From the NCBI GenBank assembly GCA_034401135.1, contig JAWZSP010000003.1, positions 3,844,001 to 3,908,000 on the forward strand: a stretch of DNA of 64,000 nt, given 5' to 3'. How positions within the stretch are numbered: the first letter of the stretch is position 1; each line of letters opens with the position of its first letter. The translations under genes were made by a program, and so were the position numbers. Under the pieces are notes generated by a model, which had not been told where the DNA came from, did no database searches, and saw nothing but the letters and a program-made list of their open reading frames with translations. Positions 1 through 13,700 of the stretch are shown here, one piece after another. The stretch is from Volutella citrinella. Taxonomy: Eukaryota > Ascomycota > Sordariomycetes > Hypocreales > Nectriaceae.

Positions 1-3000
1 TCTGGTCGGCTAGGGCATCCCTGTCTGCGAATGGCTTCATCTGGGATGGTCCCCCAGGAGTGCTCCCCATGTCAAAGATGTCAGATTCCATGTCCGGCGT
101 TTGGTCACTGCTGCGATCGCTTGGCCGGAGCCAGCCTGGTCGGCCGTTCTTTCGACTCCCTATTCGAAACAACTCATGTGCATCTCGGCGAAGATCTTCA
201 ATGTGATCCTCAAGCGCAGCGTCCAGAGCCTCAAGTCCCTGGTCCAACGCAGCACGGTTGAGGTGTGCGCCCTCATCAATAAGTTTGTTTTTCCTTCGTA
301 TGCTTTGCCAGCGTGTCATACCACCCAGTTCCAGGATATTCATTCGTCGGTTTTTGCCTATGGGATTGCCGATCATGACAGGTCTCCAAGCACTCTCCTC
401 CTCCAACAGAGCTCGCAGGTCGCCAGGAAGTGAAAGTCGCCGCTGCGTGGATTTTCTGCGCGCTTGAGTGATTCGGTCCATTTCGGCTGATTTGGATCGC
501 GGGATGATGAGTACGTTTTTGAAACGAATCAAAACGAGCAGTAGCATGACAGTCAGGAAGAATAGAATGCCTGCTACCACCCCACTGGCAACTTGTTGTC
601 CAAGTGTCCGAGTGATAACACCACCCAGAGCGGTTGCTCCAGCCGCAAAGACGAAAGAGAACCCTTGAATTGTGGCGAACCCTGCCGTAACTCTTGGAAA
701 AGGCGAGTAGTTTGTCCTTTTCTGAACCTGGCCTGGAGCTCCGCGAAGCCGGCCCGTCATCCCAGCTGATAGATCAGACGTGTCAAACGCCTCCATGATT
801 AAACCATTGCATTCTGCTATGGCCAAACATGAGAGAAGTCCGATACAGAAAGCAAAAAAGGTCGGAAGCCCAATACTGATTGGTGGGCCAAATGAAACGC
901 CGGCATAACATGCAGCAGCAAACGGCAAGGTCACCGTGAAGATTGTTCTGCGAATCAGATGGGATGACCAAGAAATTTTCTTGTCCAAAGTCTCTCTGCT
1001 GGCATTGACTTGAGTGTGTCGGGACCTGGAGAAGATGCTTGCCTTTTGGAACGGAATAGCGACCAAAGCGCCCAGGGCAACGGCTGCCACAGTGAGTCCG
1101 ACAAAGGGGGCCCGTAGCCGATAGAATCGAGATGCTAGAGCTCCAAGCAAGACGATGATGAGAACAATTTGGGCGTATATCCATGACACATAAACGGCCA
1201 TGACCGCAAAACCAGGTTGGCGGAGCATTTCTCCAGATAGCAGAATACCATGAAGCACCTCCTCACCCCACCACTTTGGGCCTGTTTTCACACGATGCAT
1301 CATTACCTCGCCCCGGGCGAGCCTTCGTGAGATTTCAGGGCCCAGTCGAACTTCAGTAACTGACCGACGATATGCGGAGCGGCGGACTTCTGGGCATGCA
1401 ACATTCAGAACAAGGACAACGGCGATGAGCATGATGCTGACGTAGAAACCCCAAGCTGGCGGGTGTTTGTCGATGATGGACGCGCCCACCAGGAAACCGA
1501 CCCCCAGAGAGCCAACCCAGCACCAAGTCCAAATTCCCAGCCACACTCCCATACCGCCGCCATGTCTTCTGGCATCGAACTGGTCTACAACCTCTTGATG
1601 TGGGTGCTTACTCATGAGAGAGGCACCAAATAGGTCGGTGAGGATCGAATGAAAGTTGATGCTTGCAAATCCAAGTGCGCCACCCATCAGTGCTCGGGAA
1701 ACAAGCAACAAACCTCTCCAAGAGCCCGTGTTTGCCAACCTCAAAGAGTTCACAGCAATAGCCTGGGGAAAGAGAAGTGGCATCGCAACCGCCAGGCTTC
1801 CTATAATGTACGGCTTCCGACCATGAAGGAGAGGAAGCGGCCAAAGGAAAAAAGATGGGACTGCGAGTGCCAAAAAGCAACCGGTGTTTCCATGAACTGC
1901 AACGTGTGACTGATCAACGATGTAGTATTGGATCGAAGGAACGAGGCCAGCATATATCCCAATCAAAATCCCAATGAGGGCTGTGCTGATACACGCGACT
2001 GAGGCGACGAACCGCTTGCGTATGGGTGACCAATCCCGCGCAATCGGGTGCCGCTTATGAGATTTCGGTAGGCTGAAGCCCTGGACGTTCCTCAAGCTAA
2101 CATGGGATCTTCGACGAAGATTGACTCCATGATTCGGATTCACTGCCCGACAAGAACCCTCTCTGTCCTTCTGGTGAGACTGTGTAGACGTCTGGTGTCC
2201 GCCCGAACCGGCTTGTTGTTTGGCAGGCTGTCTCCTTGTTGGCTTACTATCCGCCTCGGTATGTTTTCTCGACGGTTCATTTCCATTCGTGTTTTCTTGA
2301 TGTCGTGTAAAATCAGAAGTGTCACACGCATGCTGTCCTAATACAGAAGCTGCACCACTCGCTCGCATAACAGGGCAAGTTGATGGCATGTCTCCAAGTA
2401 GCCGTGAGCTTTCAGATTCAAGATGCAACTGGGACGTCAAGTCTCCTGTTCTTGCACTCTCATACATACCAGAGTAGGTTTGTACGATCTCAGCTAAACG
2501 TGGTCTCGTTGGACGAGTTGAGAATGTCGCTGCATGCTTGCAAATTGGCCTCCTGGCGGAACAGGATTCTTCCATCTCCGCGTCGGATAGGTCCTCCAGG
2601 CTTTCGTATCTGTTATTTGTGAGGAGTTTAACTTCCTCCGATGAGCTAGAGCCGCTTCTTTGATGGTGTAGGTCGCCTAAAGCCGTTGCTGGGTTGAGAC
2701 TCGTTTTCGGAAATTTGGGCCTTTCTGATGTGCCGGACTTGTCCACGGCCTGAGATGCGAGAGCTAGTGCTTCACTCAGAAGCTTTTCCAGATCGCTGAA
2801 GGCACGATTAAACGCTATTTCATCATTTTTTATGCTGGGCCAATTGGAAATAGTCGATTTCGTCATGGTGCGCTGTGAGGCCACCGGAGATGGTTGTACT
2901 CGCCCAGGAAGCTCTGTCTCATTGCGCCATGATCCCCTGTCATCACACCCTTCACGTTCCGGTATTTCTGTAAACCTTGAAGTATATGATGCAATTGGGG

Positions 3001-4729
3001 GACAGTATTTCGCTTTCTCTCCCTCACTGTCGATGCACTCACTCTCTGAGCGGCGAGACTGCGGCTCGCCCCCCTTGGGAACGCAGGCTGGTGAGATCCA
3101 AGGATTGGATGGCACCCCTTCGGTGTTACTCAATCGTGCATAGCCAATGCCACCTTCGTCTGGATATTGGCCTGGTGCTTTGGGTTCCGACTGGGTATTC
3201 TTAGTGATAATATAAAGGGGCTGAGATTTTGAACTGGGTTCCCCGAGACTTCGTGGAGGGTCCAAGTTCGACTCCTTAGGAAACGAGTAATCTTTTCGAA
3301 CTGGAGATTTCGTCCAGCACTCAACTTCACTGGGCTCGCTGCGGTCGTTTTGAAGATATGTGTGAGCCTGCAAATAGTGCTCCTCGGAAGATCGACCTGC
3401 AGCACGGGTGAAATCTGCTTTCACTGCGTGACTTTCCCGGGGGGAAGCTACCATAGGGAGCCTTTTGCAAGAAGTAAGCGAATGACAAGCAGGACCAGTC
3501 GTTTCCACCATATTGTTTCTATCCCTGATAGCTCTCGCAACGGCTGACGCCTGTCTCTTGTTACATGCCTCGCATTTCAACGCTGCTTGCGCATGATGAG
3601 CACTCGCAACTGGCTCAATGTGATTGTGTCGTTTTGATTGATCATGCATGGCCTTGTTTGGCGTCGACTTTTCTGCGGCATCTATACGAGCCAAATGAAC
3701 CAGGGGCAGGCTGTGCTGCAAGGACGAACCGAAGTGTGTTTCCTCTTCTTTCTCCTGCCCGTGTAGTAAAACTGTTTCTTGGAAGGTTTGGGCCTTTGAC
3801 ATGCGATGGACAGTGTTGCTCAAGGGCCTTGGGTGCATGCCAACCCGAGTACCAAGCCCCAGGTGCCCTGATGATGACACTGGGTGTTCGTTTGGGAGAC
3901 CTCTCCAGGCCAAGGACCGATGTCCTCTGTTGGCTAGCTTTGTAGGTTGGAAGCTTTGATTTCGCTTCGACCGGGAACTCTCTAAGTCATCATTCCGTGT
4001 TTTGAATCCGGATCTGGGCGATCTGAGGTTACTGGGGAACTGGGTAGGTAGTTTTGGCTCGCTCTTGAATGGCTTGTTTGATTCAGGTTGGTTGTGGGTC
4101 GTCGCCCGGGAGACATCGGTAGCTGAACAAAAAACTTTGGAGGGACTGAAACTATCACGAGAGAAGCCATCCGTAGGCTTCTAGACGACTGGTGGAGGCT
4201 CATTGGAGGTATTCGAGGGGATCTTTTCGTAGTGTGCTAGCTTCAACTGTGTGGCTGAATTTTCGGGAGTCGTAGAGCATAGCTTTGGTGGTATGGGCAA
4301 GGCATCCCCCACTAGAACAAGTCTGCTTGCTGATGCTTTGAGAAGTTGGGGCCGAGTACCGTCGCCCGTTGTGGTAGAAATCGCACTAGCCTTCTCCCGA
4401 AGCGTCGAGAGAGAAGGGCGAGGACTCGGGGATGGGGTTCTGTACAGGCTGTCTGACTTCATTTCAACGCTACCAGCAGGTTTGTCGGCCTGAGTGTAGC
4501 TGAAGAGAGTGGCGAACATTTCCGGCTGCTTTTTGTCACGCAATGAAGATGGAGTGCTGGAGCTCCACTTGGGGCTCTCTGGAGAAGACGACGCAGTGTA
4601 GAGCTTTCGAAGCGCCTCGACAGAGCGGTAGCTCCTGAGAGCGAGTTGTTTCAAGGCGAAATGAGCACCAATCGACGAGGCCACTTCCGCTGGGGGTGTC
4701 AGTGGCCGGTTACGTCGGCTGTGATTCAT
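1..4729 (-). CDS. Giant MFS transporter, C-terminus beyond window, one in-frame TAG
   Basis: One minus-strand frame runs from the ATG at 4729 to the left edge (about 1,576 codons), interrupted only by a TAG at 4183-4181, codon 183. Residues 1 to about 900 are polar, Ser/Pro/Lys-rich and look disordered. From about residue 906 to 1400 there are twelve hydrophobic segments with MFS-like spacing. These include GVWLGIWTWCWVGSLGVGF in the middle of the bundle, a Cys-Pro-Glu-Val-Arg-Arg segment after helix 6, and a long cytoplasmic loop before helix 7. The polar tail continues past the window. MFS carriers are usually 450-600 residues, so the N-terminal extension is exceptional. The substrate cannot be inferred; a polyamine or drug-proton antiporter-type fold is a guess. 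No good intron removes the TAG: the only frame-keeping option uses a poor GTTGAA donor. The alternatives are stop-codon editing, readthrough, a null allele or a sequence error. Confidence 0.72.
4162..4182. repeat. Inverted repeat at the in-frame stop
   Basis: AGAAGCC (4162-4168) and GGCTTCT (4176-4182) are exact reverse complements separated by 7 nt. In the minus-strand transcript this gives a short stem whose first pair includes the A of the UAG at 4183-4181. It could be chance, but it is the local structure to consider if the codon is edited. Confidence 0.6.
4181..4183 (-). other. In-frame UAG codon inside the MFS reading frame
   Basis: The codon following Pro-Pro-Pro-Val-Val is TAG. The same frame then stays open for about 1,390 codons to the window edge and encodes all twelve membrane helices. 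The A of the TAG is the first base of a perfect 7-bp inverted repeat with a 7-nt loop (4162-4182), so the codon sits at the base of a potential RNA hairpin. Confidence 0.85.
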
Positions 4730-7700
4730 GGAGTTGACGGATGGGCGAAGGGGGCCAGCGCAGGCGAACGCTGGCGAACGCTGGTGTGGTCATAGAACTG
4801 ATACCATGGGATGGATGTTGAAACTAATAGCGAAGAAGATGCGTAGGATGGAGCTAAGGAGATTCGGTAGAGGGAGGCGGTTTGGAATGAGAGAGGATGA
4901 ACGATTCGAGGACTTGGGGGACGCAGAGGACGAGTAATAAACGGTTGCTGGAGTTTCTAAGATTATCTACCAAGCTGGAAGGTGCGGACGAAGCAGGAAT
5001 GTTGTAATCGCGACCCAGTGTAGCGTCGAGGGAAGGCGGTTTCAGAGTGCGCGCCTTCCTTCCCATAGCGTATTCCACCCAAGTCCGAGCCTTCTGTACT
5101 CATCCTACTACTTAGTAGTACTAATTACTTACCTAAGGTAGGTAACACTCATGGTCCACAGGCACCTAATGTATGCACTTTGATTAAAAACAATTAGAAA
5201 GCTGATAACAAGCACCGCCCTCACCAGGGCTGGTGCCCATCATTGTTATCGGCATACTCCCGTAAGAGTTGAAGGAGCATTGGCGGATCCTGCTACGACA
5301 TCCTTGACCCGAATAACTACCACCTTCGTCGGCGAGGTTGCCAACTACCGACTTGAGGAATCCCCACTTGAGGAAGGAAGAGGGCTGCACATCTCAAGCT
5401 GGTGGGGGTTGCTTAGTAGTACTTCCAGTAGCATTGGTCAGCTAGTGGCATCTAGGCCATGACTTGGTCCCAGCAAATGCCAGGAGGGGGCGAGGTGGTA
5501 AATTGTGTAAGGGACGGACGAGTTACCGCATTTACTCGCCGATGCAAGCAAGTCAGTAAGAGCCATATGCCAATGCAAGGGTCTCATTGTCCTGCGCATG
5601 TCATGATGCCGAGGCCCCAGCCAAGCATCATTTGCGATCATGGGTGTGTTACAGAGGGCCAAGGACAAGGTTATGTGCGTGTAACTATGGACGTACAACA
5701 GGGGCAATCATCTTAGTGTCAGGGAACCTCGCTGTAACAGGGCGCTTCTTTGTCGCAAATGCGAAGAGACTGCGAGAGGTTGGGTGAGGCCTCCCCTACT
5801 GCATCGCGATACTAGACGCTGACATCAGCCGCGAGCCAGGCCCCTGTTCTAAAAAGCCAGGCGGTTGTGGCATGTACTGATTACTAGTACAACATATTGC
5901 AGGCAAGGTAGGAAGCTATTGTTCAGCCCCACGACATGGCATTGGGGTCGCCCTGCCGAGACACAGATGCAACTCGCGGCACAGTGCACACCCAAAAACA
6001 AGGTTGTTTGCCCCACCTTGTCATCCCTCACCTCGGCGATCAAGCTCTGGGCGTCCCACCCTTGTCTGGTGCATCGCGCCCATCGCGCCAGTCGCTTAGC
6101 TTACTGGCGCTCACTTGCAGGGGGCGCGTTTAATCATGCCAGTTGAACAATGGCGCCAGGCAGCCATCAAGCCACCCACCCACTTTGAAGCGCCTGGCTC
6201 GCCACACCCCACCATCTTTCGCTCTCACCTTTGCCCGATCGGGCAAGCTGTCATCCCGGCCTCGCTATTATTAGTGCTGAGGGCTTCAAGGTTCTGACCC
6301 AGACGCGCCTTTGCCGTGGAGCCAACATGCAAGGCTACATTCGATTCAGTGTCAAATCTGCCTTGCAAGGCTAATCGATCCTCCTCCTTGCCGCGACAGC
6401 ATCCGCCTGCGATTCGCTCGCCAACCGACCACCAGCCGCCCGCCCGCCCACGTATTCCGCATCTGCCATTGGAAATGGTATCATCACAATCGCAGTTAAT
6501 GAGCATAGGCACATTTTACGGTGGATCCATCGTTAATTTGGCGATTGAAATCAATTATTGTTGTGTGGGACTATCTTGAAGAGATATTCCGCAGAAATGC
6601 ATGCTCTCGCGGGTCTCTATTGCTCTTCGGGCATCAATCTGTAATGAGGCCGAATTGCCAAAATAAATAAGCAAAAAGATGTATAATTGATCCACATCCA
6701 AGGGGAACAGCCAGTGCCCCCATCCTTCGCCTTGTCGCGATCTCTATGCATTGCTATGCACAGGAGGAAAACTCGCCGGTATTGGTAGGCTGCTACCCGA
6801 GCAGCTGGCTTGCATTGTTGGTACATTTTCGAGTCCCGGTCCGGACGGGTAGAAAGAACAAGCAATGAGAATAACGATAAAAGCAAAAAGAAAGAAAGAC
6901 CCAGTTGTGAGCGACGCAGCATCCAACCAGCGCATGTACGCCCCATCCTAACAACCGGTGTGCCTGGCGCCTTTGCCAATACCCATCAAACATATTATCT
7001 CGCCAAGATAGCCCAAACTCCTGACATATGGTCGACATCTTAGAGGAGTTCGGGAGCTAAGTCTTCCATGTAGGTCCCAGTAACACCTGTAAACTCGTAA
7101 CGAAGACGCAAATAAAGAGGAAGACCAAGCAGAATGAAAAGTAGTCGAAGTGGGGCCAGAGAGGTTGAGAAGGAAAAGCGCAGACCAGCGGGCCTTCCAG
7201 ACTCAGTCCAGCCCTCCCTGGCAAAGAAGAGAAAGTGCCCAAGCTAAGATGCCGTGAGGCAGTCAATAAGGCACATTGAGAGTGTAATGGCGTAACCCCG
7301 TTCCGCGCCTTAACCCGGCGCTTCGCTCTAAACCGAGCACAAGAAGAAAAATGTCTAAAAACCCAAACGCTATGCAAGTGACGCCAAGAGGAGGAGAGGT
7401 GGGGCAAGGCCCCAATAAAACAAAAGTGAGGAGTGTAGGTTGTGAAGCTGAGCAAAAAGATAAGGAGAAGTGGTGTCAGGGGGAGAGGATCATATCGTGT
7501 CATGGAAAGAGACCGTGTCAATTGGGGGCGCGGGTCTGCCGGAGCGACTCTCGGCCTTCGAGAAGGCGCCCTCCCCAAGCCCAAGCCCTGCCCAGAAGCG
7601 GGGCATTTCGTCGTTCGTTCGTCCGTTCGTGGTTTGTCCACGTCAAATCGTGATCTTGTCATCATGTCTTCAGCAGCGTCGTTGCCAGGATGGGCCGAGA

Positions 7701-10700
7701 ATAAGAAATGGCCGAAAGCGTGGAGGGAGAGTCCAAAGATGAGGGACCGGCTCCAGGAGGGTTGGTGGGTGCTGGCCGATCTCCCAGAATTCATCGCTCG
7801 AACGACGAGGTGATGTGTCGTGTGAGGAGCAAGTATGAAAGCTGGGAGGGGTTGAAAGAGGAGAGGTAGGAAATCCAGTCGTCAAACTCGAACAGTACCA
7901 ACCGTGGGCACCTCCACGACTGACAGCCGGCTACCGAAGACAAGACTCTTCACCGGTAGCCTCGTGAGCTTGAGTGTCCACTGTAGTATCCTGAGTCGGA
8001 GTAGTCGTATTGTGACGCAGACTGGGCAGCGTAGCCAGAGTGCGCGCTGCAGGCGTACCCAACAAGAATGGTTCGCTGCTGGATACCGTGACCCGGCCTG
8101 CCGTATGCGGCGCAACGGTCAATGGCGTGCTGGTAGTAGAGGCAGCGACAGGCAGAGTAGAGCTCGACTAATTGATAACACATCACGACTGGGGGTTGGC
8201 GAGCGGTTGCTGAGGCGAGGGAATTGAGGTGAGAGGTGAGGTATGGGCAGTGCCCAAGGGGAAGCTCTTTGGTTTGTGATGCGCGTTCGACACTCGAAGG
8301 AGGCTCAGTCGCTGGGTTTGTTGCTTCTTTATATGAATCAAGTCCTGGGACTGAAGTCGGCGCAAGATACCGATGTAGGTCTTGTAAGGGCTAAGATGTG
8401 CACAAAGTAGGAGGGCGAGGACGCAACGCGGATGTTGAAGTTGTGAAGAAACGACAGGACGCACAACTGAGAGAACGAATGCAGTCCAACTTATGAGTAA
8501 TGGCACAAGCAAGGGAATCCGAGCATTAGCGGCGGAAGGAGGCATCGCAGCCTTATAGACCTGTGCCTGTAGCCTGGAGCTATGCAGGAATGACTACCAA
8601 CACGCCCGGCGCGCTACACGCCTCCCCAAACCCCAGAAAGCCTCCCCGGGCGAGGACACAAGGCACCAGTGAGGCACCAGCGAGCAACAGACGCCAGTAA
8701 GAGCGCGCAAGACAGAGATAGCCGCATTACAGTCTGACTGTCCTGACAGGTGACTAAGGTGTCTAATGCAGGCGTGGGATGGCGCAGACTCCACTCACCA
8801 ATCCAAAGACGCCTTGGACCCCAAGAGCACCAAACGGTAGAGCCGGGGTGTGGTGTACATGGGGAGGGGGGAGGGCAATCAGTGAGTAAGTACCGCGCAG
8901 TACACACAGTACATGCAAGAGCAGGACAGGAGAGGTTTCCATCGCGAGAGATGGGTGCAGTGCACAGAGTGGGAGAAGGGCGAGAGACTGAGCGAGGCTG
9001 TACCGTATGGCTCAGTCCGTCCGGTGGTGGGCGTGCCGGCCTGCTGCCGTGCGTGCCCAGGGCGCAGCAGGGTGTGGATGATGGGGCCTCGGGGCCTTGT
9101 GCCTGGGGCGGCCTGGTACGCCGGTACAGGACAGAATGTACCCGTACCCGGGACAGGGGTGGGAGGACGAAGAACGAACGGACATCGGCACGGTAAGAAG
9201 TGGTCCTAGTGGACTCGGCGTGAAGAGTCACCCATTGGACTGTGGCGGGGCATGTGTGTTGACCGGGAGCACAGGGCTGACGGGAGGGACCCTCGAGGAC
9301 TGTTTGAGGTTGGCGTCCGGCGTCAGGAAGGAAGGGCAAGGGGGTGGAACTGACGGGAGGGGACGAACTGAACGGATTTGGGAGGCTGCTAGCAAGCATC
9401 ATAGCGCGGCCTGCGCAACACTCATTTAGGGTCGTTCGAGTGGCGGCCAGAGAGCTACCAATTGCCTTGCCTGGCGGGGGTCGTAGTTCGCGGGCTGCCA
9501 GTGCACAGCGCAGGGGCCCCGGTGGTCGGTCACCCCCAAGTCGAAGCACGCGCTGGGGGGGACTGAGGGGATACGCGACACCTTCCACGAGCCGGTGCTC
9601 GTACAGTGGATGGAAACTCTCATTACGAACTTATTTCGACTCCTGCGTCAACTTTCTCAGGGGCTCGCGGGGCCGCTGGTTGCTTAGCGGGGCAGCATTC
9701 TTCGAGGATGACGGGATCCTTTCTAACCATGGTAAGGCCAACGGTGGTCGTTAATTAGTTGCTTGCCGTGCCGATCAATCAGATTGCCCAGACCAGAGGT
9801 TGGAGATGAACAGGATGGCGGGGCCGTGCCGTGCCTGGCCGCCAAAATTTCCGACCGTTGGAACACCTGGCAGGAGGAATTGCGTCAGTCGATTGAGATT
9901 GGGGGCGGATTAGGTAAGGCAACTGTAGGCCTGGTTCGCCCAGCGTCATTGTCGTCATGATGAGGTTGTTTGACACTCTCTCGCTTGCCTTGTGGCCTGC
10001 CAGGCAGAAACCGTGGATGATGCATTCGTGAAGGCGCGGGTTCTGACGCGGAAAGCAGGAGTCCATCAGCGCCTAATTGCCTTCCTGAGCCAGGCACTAC
10101 TATAGGACTGCTGGCAGGACATTAGCAGGCACCCTTAGCACCTACTCCATTACGATGAGGTAGGTGCACTATGAACTCGACTGGGAGCGCCTGCCGCTGG
10201 AATGCTGCGCCTGGCCAGGTGCGATACTTAGGCAACTGGTGGTAGGCACCACTGGCCTCAGCCATGGTGGTAGCACAAAGTACTACCTCCTGCAGTAGAC
10301 TGGCCCCTCCGAGGTGCTGGCCACGCAGTCACGCTGCGGTGCACACCGTCGTCCCCGCAGCCACTTTCTGCACTTCCATCAGCGCCCTCGACTCACAATG
10401 TGCATGCGGCAACCGACGAACGGCACGCGTTTGTTGCACGCTGTTGCCTGCCGGATGGCTCATAGCTCATGCCCTGCGATCGCCGCATTGCGCGTTTCGC
10501 CTTCGCGTCCTCGACCAGACGATCAAGGACTCGACAGGACCTCCTCGGTGTTCAACAAGGACTCAAGCAGGACTTGAAGCAGGACGCAGGAGGTCAAACA
10601 CCCCGGTCATACTGCCTTCTCTTCGTATGCTTCCCATGCCCCTCTTGTCTGACACCATGACTGCGTTTCTCTTCTCAATCAGGGAGCCCCCTTGAAATCG

Positions 10701-13700
10701 CTGTGCATTTTGCAAGCAAACAGCACCGAAACCGAGGTTCGCTGACAGCCTTGCGCGCTAAGCACCAAGGGGAAGCGCCAATCGGGACTGTCGCTAGGGG
10801 AGGCAAGCCGCCTGCAGATTGATACTGATACAGTAGGTACTAATCCTGTCTGCATAACACCGTCTGCGATGCGCTTAGCAGATGGCACCCAGCCCTGGTC
10901 ACCTTTCCACCGGAAATATGTAGCGCACGGCCGACAGGGTATTTCCGCTTACGGTATTCATGTCTATTATGGTTAACGTACTGCGACAAACGGACCCACG
11001 GTGCTAAGAATTCAATTATCCTGGCTGGTCGGATGACAGACAAGGCACACAGCAGCTCGTTTCCAAGCTTTCAACTTGGCTGTCCAAGATCATGTTTCCC
11101 CAGTGGAGCCGCCCAGTTTCAAGGCTATTGAAATTCGATTCTCAAACTAGGTGGGTCCTTCGGCGACTACACTAGCCGCAGCAGTATGCTAACTGCTCAA
11201 CGCGACTCTTGCCGTTGGCATCTAATGCCGTCTTGTTTTGGCTTGGCTATTTCATTGGCACTCAATTGATGTGGTTCATCAGTATCTGGTGGTACAGACC
11301 GTGCCAGGAGGCATGGCAGGGTAGCCTGGCAAACCGGAACTAGCATGCTGACCGCCACAGAACGCCACAATCCATGACCCCCTGCAACTCATAAGGCTGT
11401 GCGCACAAGCCGATGTTGCTCGGTCGGATGAAGCAATCAGGGCTAACATTGGCCCCCGGGGTGCTCTGTTGGTTTGGGCTGTGGCGATTCATCTTCCCTC
11501 ATCCATCCTACAGATCGCACATCGACCCGTTCATATCGAGAGCCACTGCGGCTTATTCTTGCCTGTCATTACTGTTTCTGACTACTTGGCCATGTTGCTG
11601 TTTGGTAAAGAGGATGATCCTCAGTGGCTACGGACCACACCGTGCCAATCGGTGCAATGAGCAGCCACAACCTCCCCAAGCCTTGTGTTCAGACTGACTT
11701 TGTCATTCAATGACCGCTGTTACAAACGGTAGTGAATCTACGAAGACCCTTGGCAATTTTAGCTACTCTTGTCTAAATATGGATCGGTCCTGTCCCGCGG
11801 AGGTGGGTCACCTCTCCTCTTGTCGGGAGTTGTTTTCTGTCGTGATTCAACTCGACCACCCCCCCGATTGTCGATGTGGCGACATCTTGGCGACGTCTGC
11901 AGTGCACCCGATTGCAGCAAATGGACCAAAATAGCACACAACTACACCATGGCGTAGCAGTCAAATCGACATTCAATCGCGAAATAGATCGGTCGCGACA
12001 GGCAAACGAAAGCGAAGCCAGCGTCGGTTGTGTCATGGAGGCAGCCCACGACAGCCTTGCATAGCCAGGCCGTCACACAATGCACATGCAGGCATGCCTT
12101 CTTACACGGTATGCAGCGCACCGTAAGCTGTAGAGCTACCGGCGTTACCTCCCACCCTCACCTTGCCGCAGCGAGTCAATCTAGCCTGCCAACCTCGCGC
12201 CTCACCGAGGTCTAGTTCTGACTGGGCGACGGCGACCTCCTCCCTCCGCACCTCAACCCCTGCAGCCCCTGGCTTCCATTTGCAAGTGCCGTGGCTGGTT
12301 TTCACGTGGTGTATGAGTAACCCTGGCACATCACGGCAAGGCTTCCAGGCTTCTGGGACGAGGTGGTGTGTGGTGTCAGGCGATGTAACGCCAGTCGGGC
12401 TAGTTCGTCCATGGATCTCTCTACGACTTGAGGGAGCCACTGAGCCAGAGACATGCCCAGATGTTTGATTCTCAAAATAGACTCTGCGGCTGTTGACGAA
12501 TGAAGCCCGGCGCCATAATATCGGAACTAGCTCAATAGCCGTGGGCGCCATTAGCAGCGCCGGTACCCAGGTTCCAGTTTCTGGCTTCTACTGCAAGGCC
12601 TGTTGGGGACAAGTGTGTTTGAAGGGGGGGATGTACCCGGAGAGCCCCTCGCTCGCCCACCTCGGCCGAGATGTCATTCAGTGTGTCTTACCACTTCATC
12701 CCTCGGGCCCCCCTGACGCTGAAACATTCTGAAGCCAATCGATCCGTCGGATGGGACTTTTGTCTCAGATGGACTTACACGCCTAACTAGTTGTTCCGCC
12801 CGCATTGTCTCACAAGACACCCAGAAGCGACAGGTGCAGCAGGTACAGGCTGCTCCTGAGCCAAATGCATCACCCGCCCATCTGACGTTCGATAAGCAAG
12901 CCAAGCAACATCTCGGCGATTCTCGCAGCTCAGTCGCTCGGCCCGAGACCAAAGTAGCGCCCGGTGACGTTTTCTTCGAGGGCACTCCATGTGCAAACCC
13001 TCGTGAACCAATCGTCCTGTCAATCTGCCGCCGAGAGGTCCCCATCTGCCTGGGCAACAGGATGCAAGATTTGGGAATCGGTCCTGCCGGTGGGTGTGTT
13101 GTGCAGCCACAACTTCATCACGGTGACCATTACAGGGCATCAATACCACCACCACCAACTCCTCCTCCTCCGCCATCCCAGGCGTTGCCTACCATCCCCA
13201 TCCATCCCCATCAGCGTCCATCGTCGTCATCGGAGCGATGACTTCACACCTCCACAGGCCCAGATGCCCCTCCGTAACCCTGCAGCCTCGCCAGCGCCTG
13301 CCCGGCCAATGTGGGGAACCCGCGTGACTGGCTCCGTTCAACCGTCGTCCGGGCCAATCACCTGGCGCCCCAGGTCATGCGCCACTGGCATCTCACCGAC
13401 TGCGCCTCAGCCGTGGCTTGCCTGCCCCACTAACGCCCGCGTCGCCGCCCCACACCCCGTTGTCCGACCCGGAGTCGCCGGCGGGCTCGCGTCACAGCTC
13501 CGCTACCCTCCAGAAGCTCATGCCCTCTTTGGTTTCGCTGCAGCACTGCTTCATTGTGCAGAACCCTCTTTGCCCTTCTGTCTGGTTCCATTCCCGGGCC
13601 CCATGCGCGCGCTGGACTGCGATCCACTGCTTTGCAGACTCTGGATTTGGCTTGGCCTCGTCAGCAAGGCTGCTTTTCGCTCCGTCGGTCATCAGCAGAG

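Noticed and set aside
4159..4260. Intron (about 96-102 nt, GTTGAA...GATAG or TTTCAG) removing the in-frame TAG of the MFS gene
   Set aside because: It would keep the frame, but the GTTGAA donor departs from the GTRNGT consensus seen in most other introns here, so I prefer to report the stop as it stands.
7057..7794. 245-codon minus-strand frame
   Set aside because: It is overlapped by several similar plus-strand frames, is rich in Ser/Leu/Pro/His with no domain, and has no splice-joined partners. It is typical of GC-rich intergenic shadow frames.
8614..9588. 324-codon minus-strand frame
   Set aside because: Composition is dominated by Pro, Arg, Ser, Cys and Thr. Open frames occur in four other readings over the same bases, and there is no recognisable motif.
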